Positions 1-10,831 of a stretch of DNA of 64,000 nt are shown here, in pieces. Location of the stretch: assembly GCA_025531455.1 (NCBI GenBank), contig JAMYHL010000025.1, forward strand, positions 1-64,000, written 5' to 3'. This DNA comes from Apiotrichum sp. Y4204 (Eukaryota; Basidiomycota; Tremellomycetes; Trichosporonales; Trichosporonaceae). Numbering within the stretch: position 1 is the first letter of the stretch; every line of letters starts with the position of its first letter. The notes beneath the pieces were generated by a model. It did no database searches, had not been told where the DNA came from, and worked only from the letters and a program-made list of their open reading frames with translations. The position numbers and the translations under genes were made by a program.

Positions 1-2111
1 TCGATGCCGTTCATCGCCGTCTACTTTGTGGTGATCACTCTCGGCCTCCACTTTATGGACAACGCCGAGGCTTCCAAGCACTTCTCTGCAGAGGATATCC
101 AGACCCTCTCCGACACCTGGTACAGCGCCGCGCGCTCCGCCCAATGGTCCAGTGACTTCATTGGCACACATACTCTTGAGAACCTGCAGGCTTCGATCCT
201 CATGAGTGTGCTCATGAACAACCGTGATCGTGCCGACGCCGCCTGGGCCCTGCTGGGCGCTGCCATCAAGATGGCCCAAGGTCTTGGCCTGTCGCGACTT
301 GGTGCCGAGCAGCAGAGCGTTGATGGACGACCGTTGCCCATGTGGAAGGGCCGCTGGGAGAGCCTGATCCAGCGTGAAGTTGGCCGCCGTATTTGGTGGA
401 ACCTTGTCTTCCTCGACTGGTCCCTGGCGCCCAGCTACAACTACGCGTGCAGCATCCAGCCTGATCAAAGTGAGTTGTACGATTGGCCCAAAGCCCACGC
501 TCAAACTGACAACAGTCAAATCGGCCCTTCCCGCAAACATCGAGGATGAAGACCTCATCGATGGGCAGCCATTGCGGCCCCAGCCGATGAATGTCCGCAC
601 CCGCATGTCGTTCCAGCTCGCCAAGCTCAAGTTTGCCGAGATCAGTCAGCGGCAAATCTGGCAGGCTAACAACAACAACCACCCGCCTTATTCGTTTATC
701 CTCAGCGTTGACCGCGAATTGCGCAAGGCAATGCTGGAGCTTCCGGCCTTCTTCCAGCCAGACAACAACCCAGGACCGGTCTCGCAGGACCCAAAGAAGC
801 TGGTCGAGCACTACGAGAAGATCACACTGTCGCTCGCCATCCACTCGCGTATGCTTCGTCTGCACCGCCCGTGGCTCTCGCGCGGGTACGAGGATGAGCG
901 TTACGCCTATTCCAAAGAGCAGTGCATCCGTGCGGCCCGTGCCAGCTTGCGCATGATGTCGGACAATGTTGGCGTCGCCCGATTCCTGGAGAAATGGTGG
1001 ATCCCACTGTTCTACGTGACTGTGTCGGGTATGGTCGTGATCATTGACCTCCTCAAGACTGCTAAGCGGGAGATGAAGAGCAAGACAACCGAGGAAAAGA
1101 TTGCCGAGGTTAAGGGGGCTCTGGACCAGATGCGTCACATCTCGCAGACATCTATCCCAGCCAAGGCTGCCATCAAGGTTATGGACTTCCTGATGAGTGA
1201 GTGAAGCAGATCAGCTGTATCGCTAACATTCAGCGGAGGTCGAAGAGCGCAGGCGTCCAGGCGGAACGACGCTCGGCAAGCGTAAGCAGCTTGCTCTTGA
1301 GGGAGATGGCATGGACGATGAGGAGCACAACCTGCAGCGCGCCGTCAAGCGTCTCATTCGTCAGGCCCAACTGGAATCGGACAGCCCAACCCCCTCGGCC
1401 GGTCCAGCTTCTTTCGTTTCGCCATCGTCCGAGGCAACGGGTGTGCTCTCTCAGAGTCCCCGGGATCTCAAGGGCGACCCTACACCCGAGCGACCGGTCT
1501 TTGGCGCGTACCCCATGCCGTCGCAGAGTGCCTCGTCCAATCAGCCACAGCCCGACAGTGCCAACAGCGGCAACACGAGCAACATTGGGACCTCCTTCCC
1601 AGGCCAGTTTGCACTCCAGAACCAGGGTCAAGGCAGCTTTAACTTCTCTGTGGACCAGAACAATCTGTCCACCTTCCCTGCTCTTGACCAGGGATCGTTC
1701 CAGCCCCAGGGTCCCCCTCACCTTGACCCAGCGGTTGAGTCGATGCTGGCGTCATATTTCCCGCAGGCAAACACGACAACGCATCCTGGACAACTTGGTC
1801 CCGCAGCAGCACCGCAGGTGCCTGACGACTTCTTGTCGCGCGTGTTCAGCTTCTCGTGGGACAACCAGGGACAGGGCAACAACCAGCAGCAGCAGCAGCA
1901 GCAACAACAACAACAGCAACAGCAGCAACAGGGCCAGATGGGCACACCGCAAAGTGGAACACCGGGGAAGACGCCAGGAAGTCAAAACCCTACACCGACT
2001 GGACCCCCCGGCAACCTGCGTCCCGGTGGACCTGGTGTCCCGCAACGACAGGACTCCCTTCCCGGATACGGCGCATTCGACTGGTCAAGCCATGGCGGCT
2101 GGATGGCCTAA
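1..2111 (+). CDS. Fungal-specific transcription factor, C-terminal part (5' truncated)
   Basis: This is the 3' part of a gene that begins before the window. Exons are <1-469, 516-1196 and 1234-2111, joined by two short introns (470-515 and 1197-1233, both GTGAGT...AG). The first exon has the helical 'fungal_trans' regulatory region seen in Zn2Cys6 transcription factors: a run around LENLQASILMSV, then AWALLGAAIKMAQGLGLSRLG, then VGRRIWWNLVFLDW. The zinc cluster itself would lie upstream and is not visible. The last exon is low complexity and rich in Gln, Ser, Pro and Gly, with a Q16 tract encoded by mixed CAG/CAA at 1884-1931, which resembles an activation region. The DNA target and regulated pathway cannot be read from this fragment. 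The family call is good; the specific identity is unknown. Confidence 0.85.
1884..1931 (+). repeat. CAG/CAA tract encoding Q16
   Basis: Sixteen consecutive glutamine codons in the last exon of the transcription factor. CAG and CAA are mixed, which limits strand-slippage instability compared with pure CAG. Confidence 0.9.
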
Positions 2112-2352
2112 GAATGGCGAGTATGAAAAGACGCCCGTTGGGCGTTGGGTTCTCATAGGAATCTGATAATCTTGTGCGTGTTGCTGTCTGTAATGTCTTG
2201 TTTGGTTCAAGTATATAATGTAGCCTAAGGATCACGGTCCTCGTGGGAATACGACCCTCTGGGTGCGTACGTGCATATAAGAATGAATGGTGGATAGGTC
2301 TAGAGATGCAGGATTACAGTGGTATTACTTGGTTGCCAGTTTTATCGACATG

Positions 2353-4135
2353 CTACTCGGTCTCGATGTAGAAGACAATCATGTCCCTCGTGCCACGCCT
2401 GAGAATGACCAGGTGCTCATCAATGTAGTCTTCCGGCGAGATCTCCCTCCTGGGATCCGTGACTGGCGATTCGTTGATGGAGACACCAGAGTTGTTTGGT
2501 TTAATCAGCCTGTTGGCTTCGGCGCGGGAGGCAACAAGGCCATACTCAGCAAGGAGCTTGGAGACCTGCTTCCCTTGAAGATCGCGCTGGTGGATGCGGA
2601 CTAGACGCGGGTCGGACCCAAACGCCTCGAGAACATCGGCGCTCTTTAGGGAGCGGGGGTCGCTGGCGTACAGCACAGCGGCAATCGTCTCTGCGCGCTC
2701 GATGGCTCCAGCTGTGGAGTCAGCAGTTGTCCTTGGCCGGAGTAGACCTGTCACTCACGGCCATGCACCATCTCGGTCACTTCGCGCGCCAACAGCTGTT
2801 GCGGTAAACGCTTGCCGCGCGCACCAGCATGTTCCTCCATCACCTGGACAATCCGCTCGCGGGGCACAAGCGTCAGCAGTGAGAGGTACTTCTCCACATC
2901 ATCGTCGCGGGCACGCAGGAAGAACTGTCGTGAGAGGAAGCTACAGCACTCTAACCTACCTGGTAGAAGTCAAACACACTTGTGCGGTTCTCGTCGATCC
3001 AAATGGCGTTACCCATGCTCTTGCCAAACTTCTCGCCCGTGCTCGTCGTGAGGAGCGGGATCGTGAGGCCGAATGCGGGGTCGACTTCAGGCGCTTTGCT
3101 AGCCTGTACCTCCTTGTTCTTCTGGCCACGGTCCGCCGCCTGCTGTTCACGCGCCTCGTTCGCGCGTACACGCTTAATCATGTCAATTCCCGCGACGATG
3201 TTGCCCCACTGGTCGCTGCCACCGAGCTGGACGCGGCAGTCGTGCGTGCGGTACAGTGTCGCAAAGTCGTGCGCCTGGAGAAGCTGGTACGAGAACTCGG
3301 TGAACGAGATGCCCTGCTCCGACTCGAGGCGTGACTTGACACTACTGTGAGCTCATAATACGCTCTTCAGCTCACCTGTCACGCGCAAGCATGGTGTTTA
3401 CGCGGGCGAGCTTGCCCACGTCGCGCAGAAACTCGAGAAAAGTTATGTTCTTGAACCAGTCATAGTTGTTCACGACCGTGACCTGCTTCTGCGCCTCGGA
3501 CGTGTCGGCCTCGTACCCACGCTTGTTGGCGTACGCGATTCCGCGTTCAAAGAACCGCTCAACCTGCGCCGTGATCCCTGCGACGTTGACGGCAAGCTCG
3601 GAGGGAGACAGCGCATTGCGCTCCGTCGAGCGCCCCGACGGGTCGCCAATCGAGCCGGTCGCACCGCCGATCTGGTGTCAGCATCCATTTACTCTGGCCT
3701 CATGACCGTTTCGTCCCGCCCGTCATTCCTGTCCCCGCCATTTCTGTCCTCGGTCCTTCATTTCTCCCACATCTCTCAACGCGACTCACAAGGGCAACAG
3801 CATGGTGACCCCGCGCACGGAAGTGCAGCAGTCCGAGGAGAGGAAGGAGGTTGCCGACGTGCAGACTCGAGGCAGACGGGTCGACACCGACGTACACGCA
3901 CGAAGGGGACTCGAGGTGGGTGCGCAGCGCGGGGCTGTGGTCAGCCGATACTCGAGACAGACACCCCGCCGCGAAAGCGGACGAACACGGTCCAAAACAC
4001 CACTCACCTCGTAACGTTGGCAACGAAGCCGCGCTCCTCGAGCTCATCCATGACGTTCGCACGCGTCGACGCCCAGCGCCGGAGCGGGACCCGGAGGCCA
4101 CGCAGAGACAGGGCCGGGGCGCGCAGCATCGTCAT
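2353..4135 (-). CDS. MSY1: Mitochondrial tyrosyl-tRNA synthetase
   Basis: Class I aminoacyl-tRNA synthetase that charges mitochondrial tRNA-Tyr. Six exons (4008-4135, 3790-3934, 3376-3671, 2960-3341, 2759-2924, 2353-2711) give 491 residues. The start at 4135 gives an Arg-rich, acid-poor N-terminus ([20 protein letters not shown]) typical of a matrix-targeting peptide. After it comes [15 protein letters not shown], which contains the HIGH-like motif as HVGN. The KMSKS loop appears as KFGKS near 3020. The C-terminal exon has an S4-type RNA-binding segment ([18 protein letters not shown]). Two introns are only 34 and 35 bases (3342-3375, 2925-2959). The next gene downstream, on the same strand, is separated by 241 bases. 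The bacterial-type architecture with an S4 domain distinguishes it from the cytosolic enzyme. Confidence 0.93.
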
Positions 4136-4518
4136 GTTGGTGCTGCTGGACAAGTGGGTTGATGTGGAGGAAAAAGTCGCGCTTGTTGTCGGTTGAATGT
4201 GGAGGTCGCGGTACTTGACGGACTGTGGAGGTCGGAGGTGCCCAACTTTTTCCGACCAGCCATTGGATCAATCGCGTTCATTTGTCGAGTCTCTTCATTG
4301 TCCAACTCCAACCAGCGCATCACGGTAACAAGCGTCGGCTGCTGACAACTCGTTGTGCATGACTGTGCATGAATCGCAGGGACACTTATTGTACAGAAGG
4401 ATACCTTAACACTACGGACTAAGGCCAGACTGTGGACAATGATGGCGCGGATAAACCATTACAACAACAGAGAACGACGACAGACGACTTGATTCGGAGA
4501 AAGCTCATGGCCGGGAAA
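4136..4518. other. Intergenic: MSY1 promoter and 3' flank of the FHA kinase gene
   Basis: A 383-base spacer between two genes on the minus strand. No coding motif, RNA gene or repeat was recognised. Confidence 0.6.
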
Positions 4519-6947
4519 TCACTCCTCCATCGACCCCGATTCGTCCACCTGGATGTCATCGCGGGTCTCTTGAACGCTCTCCTCGACGTCCTCGATGTCG
4601 TCGAGCGTTTCAACGGGGACAGCGCTTCGGAAACTCTGGATGTTCGCGAGGATCCTGGGTTGACTGGGATGCTCGACAGTGACCTGGCTCAGGGATAGCT
4701 CTGGATCCCGATGCTTTTCGATCAACGCGTCGGCGGTGTCGGGGTGAAGTACTTGCCCATTGTTGACGACAGCTTCGTACAAGGCGTCCAGAATTGCCTG
4801 ATTGTCGGTGAACCACTTGTCGTTCTTGGCCGCGCTGATCTGGAGACGCCTCATCGGGAGAGGCTCGAGAAGACATTGCAGGAAGTCTTTGCCTGTGGGA
4901 GTGTCAGGCTTCGTCTCTAACCGCAAGCCTACTGTGACTGACCTGGTTTGGAGAAGTCTTTGAACGACTCGCTGGCAACTTTGTACTTCTGCCATCAGAT
5001 GTGTTTCATCTTGACGCTTACCGCAACTCGACACCTCTCAAGCAGACCTTTGAGTTTGGCACCCTCGACTGGATCGATGAGCGTGCGGCCGATGGTCGAG
5101 CCCATTCCAGTACCCTGACGGAATGCGGCCCAGCTTTGAGCACCATTCAACGTCCGACCCCGGAAGTGCGACATTGAAGGCGTGGGAGTGGCTTCGTGTT
5201 CATATGGGTGCTCGCGGGTTGCGGCAATGAAAAGGGTGACTTACTGTTAGCCCTTGGCAGCCCGATCACTAGTTAATACTCACCTCCGAGAGACCAGCTG
5301 TCAATGTTCTTCTCCTCGTCGAGCCACATGTGAGCGAGCCGCTCGCGCCGCGACATGCCCTTCTTGCCGTCCTTGGCCCGCACGGAAGGAAGGTCCTCGG
5401 CCCATCCATTAAGCTTCTGGGGTGGACGCAGCCACATCTTGAGACGCTCGGGGGGAATGTAGCTCGCAGTGCCAATGTGAGGGACAACACGGACGGCAGC
5501 CTGGTATTCGGACTGGGGCGTGTTGGCGAGCATGCCCTCGTAGTCGATGGAGTGGCCAAAGTCACAGATTACGATTCGGGGATAGATGGCTGAGACAGCG
5601 AGGAGGATGTTCTCGGGTTTGATGTCTGTCGTGAGTTGGATACTTGAAGTCAACTGACCTCGATGAGCGACATTCATGTCATGCAGATACTCCAGCCCCT
5701 TGACTAGCTGCCAGGCAATCCATTGGACTTCGGGCTCTGGCAGAGCCTCATGCTTATCTTGGTACGCAAAAAGGTCTCCTCCGGCCATGAGTTCGAGGAT
5801 CATGTGGCTTCGCTTGAGGTGGCGCTCCTCGATCAGGTCAAGGATACCATTGACATTGGGATGGGCCATCTTCTTCAGCAGCTTGACCTCATTGTCGTAA
5901 CGGACATGATCCTGCTCATCCTCGAGCTTGACCGTCTTGCTCGCCACCTGAAACCACGTCGCCTGGCAATGGGATGCTAAATTGACGACCCCAAAGGACC
6001 CGTCGCCGAGCTGGAAGTTGTGGACCACCCAGCACTTGCCAAGCAGATACCTTGGGTTCTCGGGACTGTTGAATAACAGGAGAGGGCCATCGGCCGTGGA
6101 CTCGTTTTGGTGCTCGGGACCTTGATGGAAGGTGAACACTGAATGGTCAATACGAATAACTCATACTATCTTACCAGTGGGACATCCAGGCAGACGGATC
6201 TTGTCGCCTTCGGTCAAAATGTAGGTTCTGCAGCGAATGCGTTTGTCATCAACTTTCGCAATCCGCCCGGGACGATGGTGCACCTCGTTGAGGTAAAAGC
6301 CATGTGTCGATAGGTCCGAGAGGGTCACGGCCGTCAGACGGGTACTGGTGCGAACACTGTAAGGTAAGCAGGCATATGGTGCTGGTACATTACGGGGTTA
6401 GGCGTAAGTGGCGATGGGACACTTCGGGGAAGTCGAGCTTGAGATCACTGAGGGTCAGAGTCAGTGGTATATCAGACTTGCTTGTTGATAGAGCGGCCAA
6501 TGAGAATAATCTTGTCCATTTCGATTACAAGCCGGACTGCGGTTAGCACAGCAGTAGCAGCGACTCACTCTTCCCGATGCCTTCCACTTCACCGAGAAGG
6601 ATGCCGACGATGCTGTCCTCATGCTCTTTGCCTTCCTCGCCCTTGGGGCGTTTGGAGGACGACTCTGGGGCGGTGCTAAAGTAGCGGTTGCGCGCGGGAC
6701 GACGAGAGGTCTGAGTGTTGGAGTTCTGGAAGTCAGATCAGATGTCAGAGGTTCCTGATCTCACCTGTGCTTGTGACGATGTCCCGAGGGAAGACTGGAG
6801 CAAAGACTGGGACTCGAGGACAAGGCCGCGCTGGGCCGAGGGAAGCTGTGACACACTCTGGGATTGCGTGTCGAGACGTGAAGGCCCGGCTGGCGTAGGT
6901 GTCAGGGATGAGGCCAAGGAGTGAGGAAGGAACAGAGGCTCGGTCAT
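4519..6947 (-). CDS. FHA-domain serine/threonine kinase, Chk2/Cds1/Rad53 type
   Basis: Ten exons: 6765-6947, 6569-6725, 6482-6536, 6394-6447, 6175-6356, 5659-6138, 5284-5625, 5022-5239, 4943-4988, 4519-4892. They encode 696 residues. An N-terminal Ser/Gln-rich region (an SQ-cluster-like stretch with TQSQ, ESQ) is followed by an FHA domain at about 118-210 (ILIGRS..NDLKLDF..VSHRHLRL..THGFYLNE). The kinase runs from about 245 to 590: glycine loop LGDGSFG, VASK lysine, HRDIKPEN catalytic loop rebuilt across a 33-base intron, DFGHS, and DSWSLGGV. Kinases of this family bind phosphothreonine through FHA and relay DNA-damage signals. Two insertions in the C-lobe are unusual (see findings). One intron (6448-6481) has a GC donor. 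It could be a divergent Cds1 or another FHA kinase such as a Mek1-like one. The kinase and FHA calls are firm. Confidence 0.88.
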
Positions 6948-7284
6948 GGTAGAGCTTGTTGGAATCAGTATATCACAATGGAGGGATGTCAAACGTCAGA
7001 AAGAGATGATGGATGATGAGGAAGGAGAAGACGGTGAGGGAGGGCGGTGGATAAGTAGCAGGCTTTTGTTCACGAGGGAAGACAGGCATGCAGAACCGTT
7101 ACTCAATGCGACACAATGATACACGCCGCGGAGATGCACTTCAGTAGAGTAGCTGTTATTGGTGCTGCCATTTGCTTCCCCGGTCCCTCTTGATTGATAC
7201 ACATTCTGCATTCTTCGTCTCGTAAGCGCCGAAACAGCTACACTCCCATTGCAAACCGTCTTAACTAATCTCTGCGACTCTCGC
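6948..7284. other. Intergenic: FHA kinase promoter and GST 3' flank
   Basis: A 337-base spacer with no recognised gene. The stretch 7010-7060 is purine-rich on the plus strand, that is pyrimidine-rich in the sense of the kinase transcript, like the leaders of other genes here. Confidence 0.5.
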
Positions 7285-8146
7285 CTAGCTGGCCTGGAAC
7301 TGCGCAACCTTCTGCACGGAAGGAAGCGAGGTGATCTCCTTCCACCAACGGGCGACGTTGGGGTGGGTCTGTGCGTTCGTGAGCGCAGGGGCGACGCCGA
7401 GGTCGGCGACCATCTTGCCTGTTTGTTATGAGCGGGTGAATTGTGGGGAGGCTGGGTTCACGAAGAAGGCTATAAACTCACCGTAGGGGATGTGGGCAAG
7501 GTCAGCGACAGTAAGCTTGTCACCGGCCATGTACTTGGTCTTAGCGAGGACACGCTCGTAGCCGTCGAGGCTCTTCGCAAGCTTGGCCTTAAGCTCCTCG
7601 ACACGCTTGGCGTCGGGCTCGCGGTTGTGGAACATCTTGGCGAAGACAAGCTCGGCAGCAAGGCCGGACGCGGCGGGGTCGAAGTCGTTGTTCTCGACCG
7701 AGCACGCCTGCTCGAAGAGGCCGTACGCAGCGAGGTCGCTCTGCTTGGGCACGAGGTCCGAGCCGGCCTTGACGGCAAGGTCTGCGCGTTAGGTGGAACC
7801 ACAGCGAGGAGGGACATTAGGAGCTGGGACTCACACTTGGCGATCGCACGCGACTCGTACAGCTCCAGGTTGGCCTCGTGGTCCTCAAAGTAGGGCATCT
7901 GGTTGAAGGGCTGGTGAACGGCCCACTCCGGGGTGAAGATCGCGGCAAAGTCGACCTCCTCAAGCTTGACGTCTGGACGTTAGCCTCCTACACACTCCGT
8001 CATGGGGCGGGTAACACTCACCGACACCGATCTGGGCAGCGACGATGAGGACGCGCGCGCAGCACTGCGAACCTGTTAGCAGAGTTCCGCTTCAACATGA
8101 CCAAACTTACGGTCGAGAGCTTGGCACCGTGGAGAGTGTACGACAT
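7285..8146 (-). CDS. Glutathione S-transferase (phi-like)
   Basis: Five exons (8111-8146, 8022-8064, 7835-7972, 7482-7781, 7285-7418) encode 216 residues, the normal length for a cytosolic GST. The N-terminal thioredoxin-like domain starts MSYTLHGAKLSTCCARVL, and the Ser-Thr pair at 11-12 sits where phi-class enzymes place the catalytic serine. MPYFED followed by ESRAIAKYLA is the glutathione-binding cis-Pro/Glu-Ser region, rebuilt across a 53-base intron. The helical C-terminal domain includes the conserved KLTVADLAHIPYG capping motif. Its expected role is conjugation of glutathione to electrophiles in the cytosol. The class assignment is from memory of family motifs. Confidence 0.93.
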
Positions 8147-10051
8147 GATTACTGGGTGATGGTGTGTAGTGTTGGAGGATGCTTTCAAGTGGGGGATGCG
8201 ACGTCGGGCTTCCTTCGTGCACTACGCTTAAATACCCCTTCCGTGGGACAGAGACCGCAGCAGCTCATCGGCCATTCTTAGCACCTTGGCACAGAGCGGA
8301 GGAGCAACGTGCCGCAGGTATCATCAAGCTAGCATCAAGCCCTGCGCTTGCTGCGCGTGTGTAGTAAGCAGCTAAGCAGTAGTAGACCGGAACGTGTAAA
8401 CAAATTCCGGGGGCATCTACCTGGGGCGGGGCACCAGCGCACCAAATGCCACCCCGTCACGTCCAGTCACTAACCGAGAGAAATGACCGCATACTTTGAC
8501 CGCAGATATGGCCGATATGGGTGGGCCACGCAGGGCAAGCCACGCGTGTCACGGCAGTTTCATGGAATTCATGGCTCCGGTTCCATTTCCGTCGGAAACT
8601 AGGGTCCAAGATTATAAATCTCTGGGATCCGCCACATCCGAGATGGGTTCGCATCCGAAAGTCTCTGTGAGAGAACTGCTACGCCAAGAGGTGATTCATC
8701 AGCAGCTTCCAATCTGTGCACTGCCACCTAATAATCTGGGCCAATATATCTTTTGTGCGATATGCATATATGCAACGCAAACGACACGCGTCGCTGGTTG
8801 TTGTGTGGGTCGGGGATTGTGGGCTGGAAACGCGCTGGAGGCCTGGAGCGAGGTTCTAGGGGACGCAACTCCTCTCGATCGAAGATCTTCTGTATATCTG
8901 TATCTGAAGTATGTGGCACATCGGTTGAGCCTCTTTTCTGATGTTTATCCTCACGCCGGTCGTCGATCGCCAAGGTGCAGATGAAGGGACGCGTAAGCAC
9001 GAAGCTGCACTCAGCGATTCGCAGGCTCACAGGGCAGCGGTCCAGTTTTGGTATCCAATACTAACAGACGCCGATGCCATCGCCATGCAGCCCCCTGAAC
9101 TTTTGGAAGCTGGCCGCCGCGGTCCTGGACTTGGCGCCTAACTAGCCGTCAACATTGAGGCCTGGCCGTAAGCGTTGAGCGCGGCCTGTGCAGCCTGTGC
9201 AGCCTTGGCGGCGCCGATCGAGACAGACTTGATATCGAAAACAAACCCACCTGCTGCTGGTGCCCGGGGCCCACGACTCGATAACAGGTTCTCTGGGCAA
9301 ACCGTCGCATACTGCAGTACAGCACCCGTGGACGTGGCGCGTCGTGTGATTGTGTGTCACACTACCAGCAATGAGTCCGTCCACTGAGTGCACGCGCGCA
9401 TCGGGTTATGCAATTCTGCGACCCTCTTGTCGGCGGTTCTACTGGGTGCGCGGTGGTCACCCTTGTTCTTGGCATCGGCCTCGTCTCGCGCATCTCGCAC
9501 GATAGGTCTTGCCACAAGGATCAGCACGAATGGCAGGGGATAGGGCCGGTAAGCTGGACGCGGTAAGGAACGTTGCTCTACGCGCTACACGCTTTACGAA
9601 AGCAGCTGATCGGGTGAGAGAATCCGTCCGAGCTTCGAGAACCGTGAACCAAACATCCACGAGTCATGATTGTTGGGAACATGGGAATTGGGGCATTGGG
9701 ATCGACCCGGCCTGTGCGACGCTATCTGTCCCTAGCAAGCTAGCAAACCCCCAAGGATGTAAAGGCATAGGTGGCTGCTGACCTGGCTGACCACTTCTTA
9801 ATCGGAGCATCGTCAGTTTGTTTGTGACAATTTGTACGAGGAAATATCAGTGCGGTAAGATCCTGTTTGCTTCCTTGTTTCGGCTCCAATCCTCGTCCAT
9901 ACAGACCATCGTTGCACCTGCACCGATAGTCGAGATCTCTATGTGTATAAAGAATGCGTGCATCCCAGTATGACACAAAGGGGACGTCGCTGCGGCGTCC
10001 GTCCCACTTGCCGCCTCCCACCAGCTCTCATAGTCGTTAGGGTGGAGACTT
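8147..10051. other. 1.9 kb without a recognised gene
   Basis: The stretch lies between the GST start and the 3' end of RPS18. Open frames in it are short, lack GC-ending codon bias and match no family I know. No tRNA B-box, terminal repeat or obvious tandem repeat was seen. It includes the GST promoter and the RPS18 3' untranslated region. Confidence 0.5.
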
Positions 10052-10831
10052 TTACTTCTTGCCCTTGGAGGCAAGGGTGCGGGCACCAACACGGCGACCA
10101 CTGTCATGTCAGCTCAAATCTGTCAAGGCGTTGAAGGCGAGGGCGGCTGGTTCAAGTCTTGATTACGGATAGCGACTGCAGGCATGGAAGGTGGAAACCG
10201 ACCCATCCACGATGGATGTCGACCACACTCATCCAGCAGCTCTGCAACCTCCAATCCAAATCCTGCCCCAGCCGCATCCGTCCTTCTCTGAAAATACGTA
10301 CGTGGTCTTGGTGTGCTGGCCACGGACACGGAGACCCCAGTGGTGACGGAGACCACGGTGCGAGCGGATCTTCTTGAGACGCTCAAGGTCGTCACGGAGC
10401 TTCTGGTCGATCTGGTTCGAGAGGACGTGGGTGTTCTTGCCGTCGATGAGGTCACGCTGACGGTTAAGGAACCACGAGGGGATCTTGAACTGGGCGGGGT
10501 TCTGCATGATGGTGACGATACGCTCAAGCTCGTCCGAGTTGAGCTCACCGGCGCGCTTGTTCAGGTCGATGTCGGCCTTCTTGCAGACCAGGGTGGCGTA
10601 ACGCCTGCCGACACCGCGAACCTGTGTTGTCAGTCAAACTGCGCGCACACAATCACTCGGACGCGTGATAAGAGCCCTTTGCCCCTCTTCAGCACATCCA
10701 TCTGCCGTTCGCCGCGCGCCACGTACCTCGGTGAGGGCGATGCCGATCTTGCCGGTACCAGCAACGTTGGTGTTAAGCAGACGCAGAATGTGCTGGAACT
10801 GCTGGTGGGCCTCAGGAGGAGCGAACGACAT
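10052..10831 (-). CDS. RPS18: 40S ribosomal protein S18 (uS13)
   Basis: Three exons (10727-10831, 10302-10621, 10052-10100) encode 157 residues, very close to the usual length. The product starts [20 protein letters not shown], contains [17 protein letters not shown] and [19 protein letters not shown], and ends in a basic [15 protein letters not shown] tail. It is a component of the small-subunit head that contacts the P-site tRNA and bridges to the large subunit. The introns are longer than most here (105 and 201 bases), as is common in fungal ribosomal protein genes. It is divergent from RPL42 across a 1.5-kb spacer. Confidence 0.97.

Noticed and set aside
10141..10175. GGTTCAAG sequence inside the RPS18 intron, considered as a tRNA T-loop
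   Set aside because: No T-stem, acceptor or anticodon arm can be formed around it.
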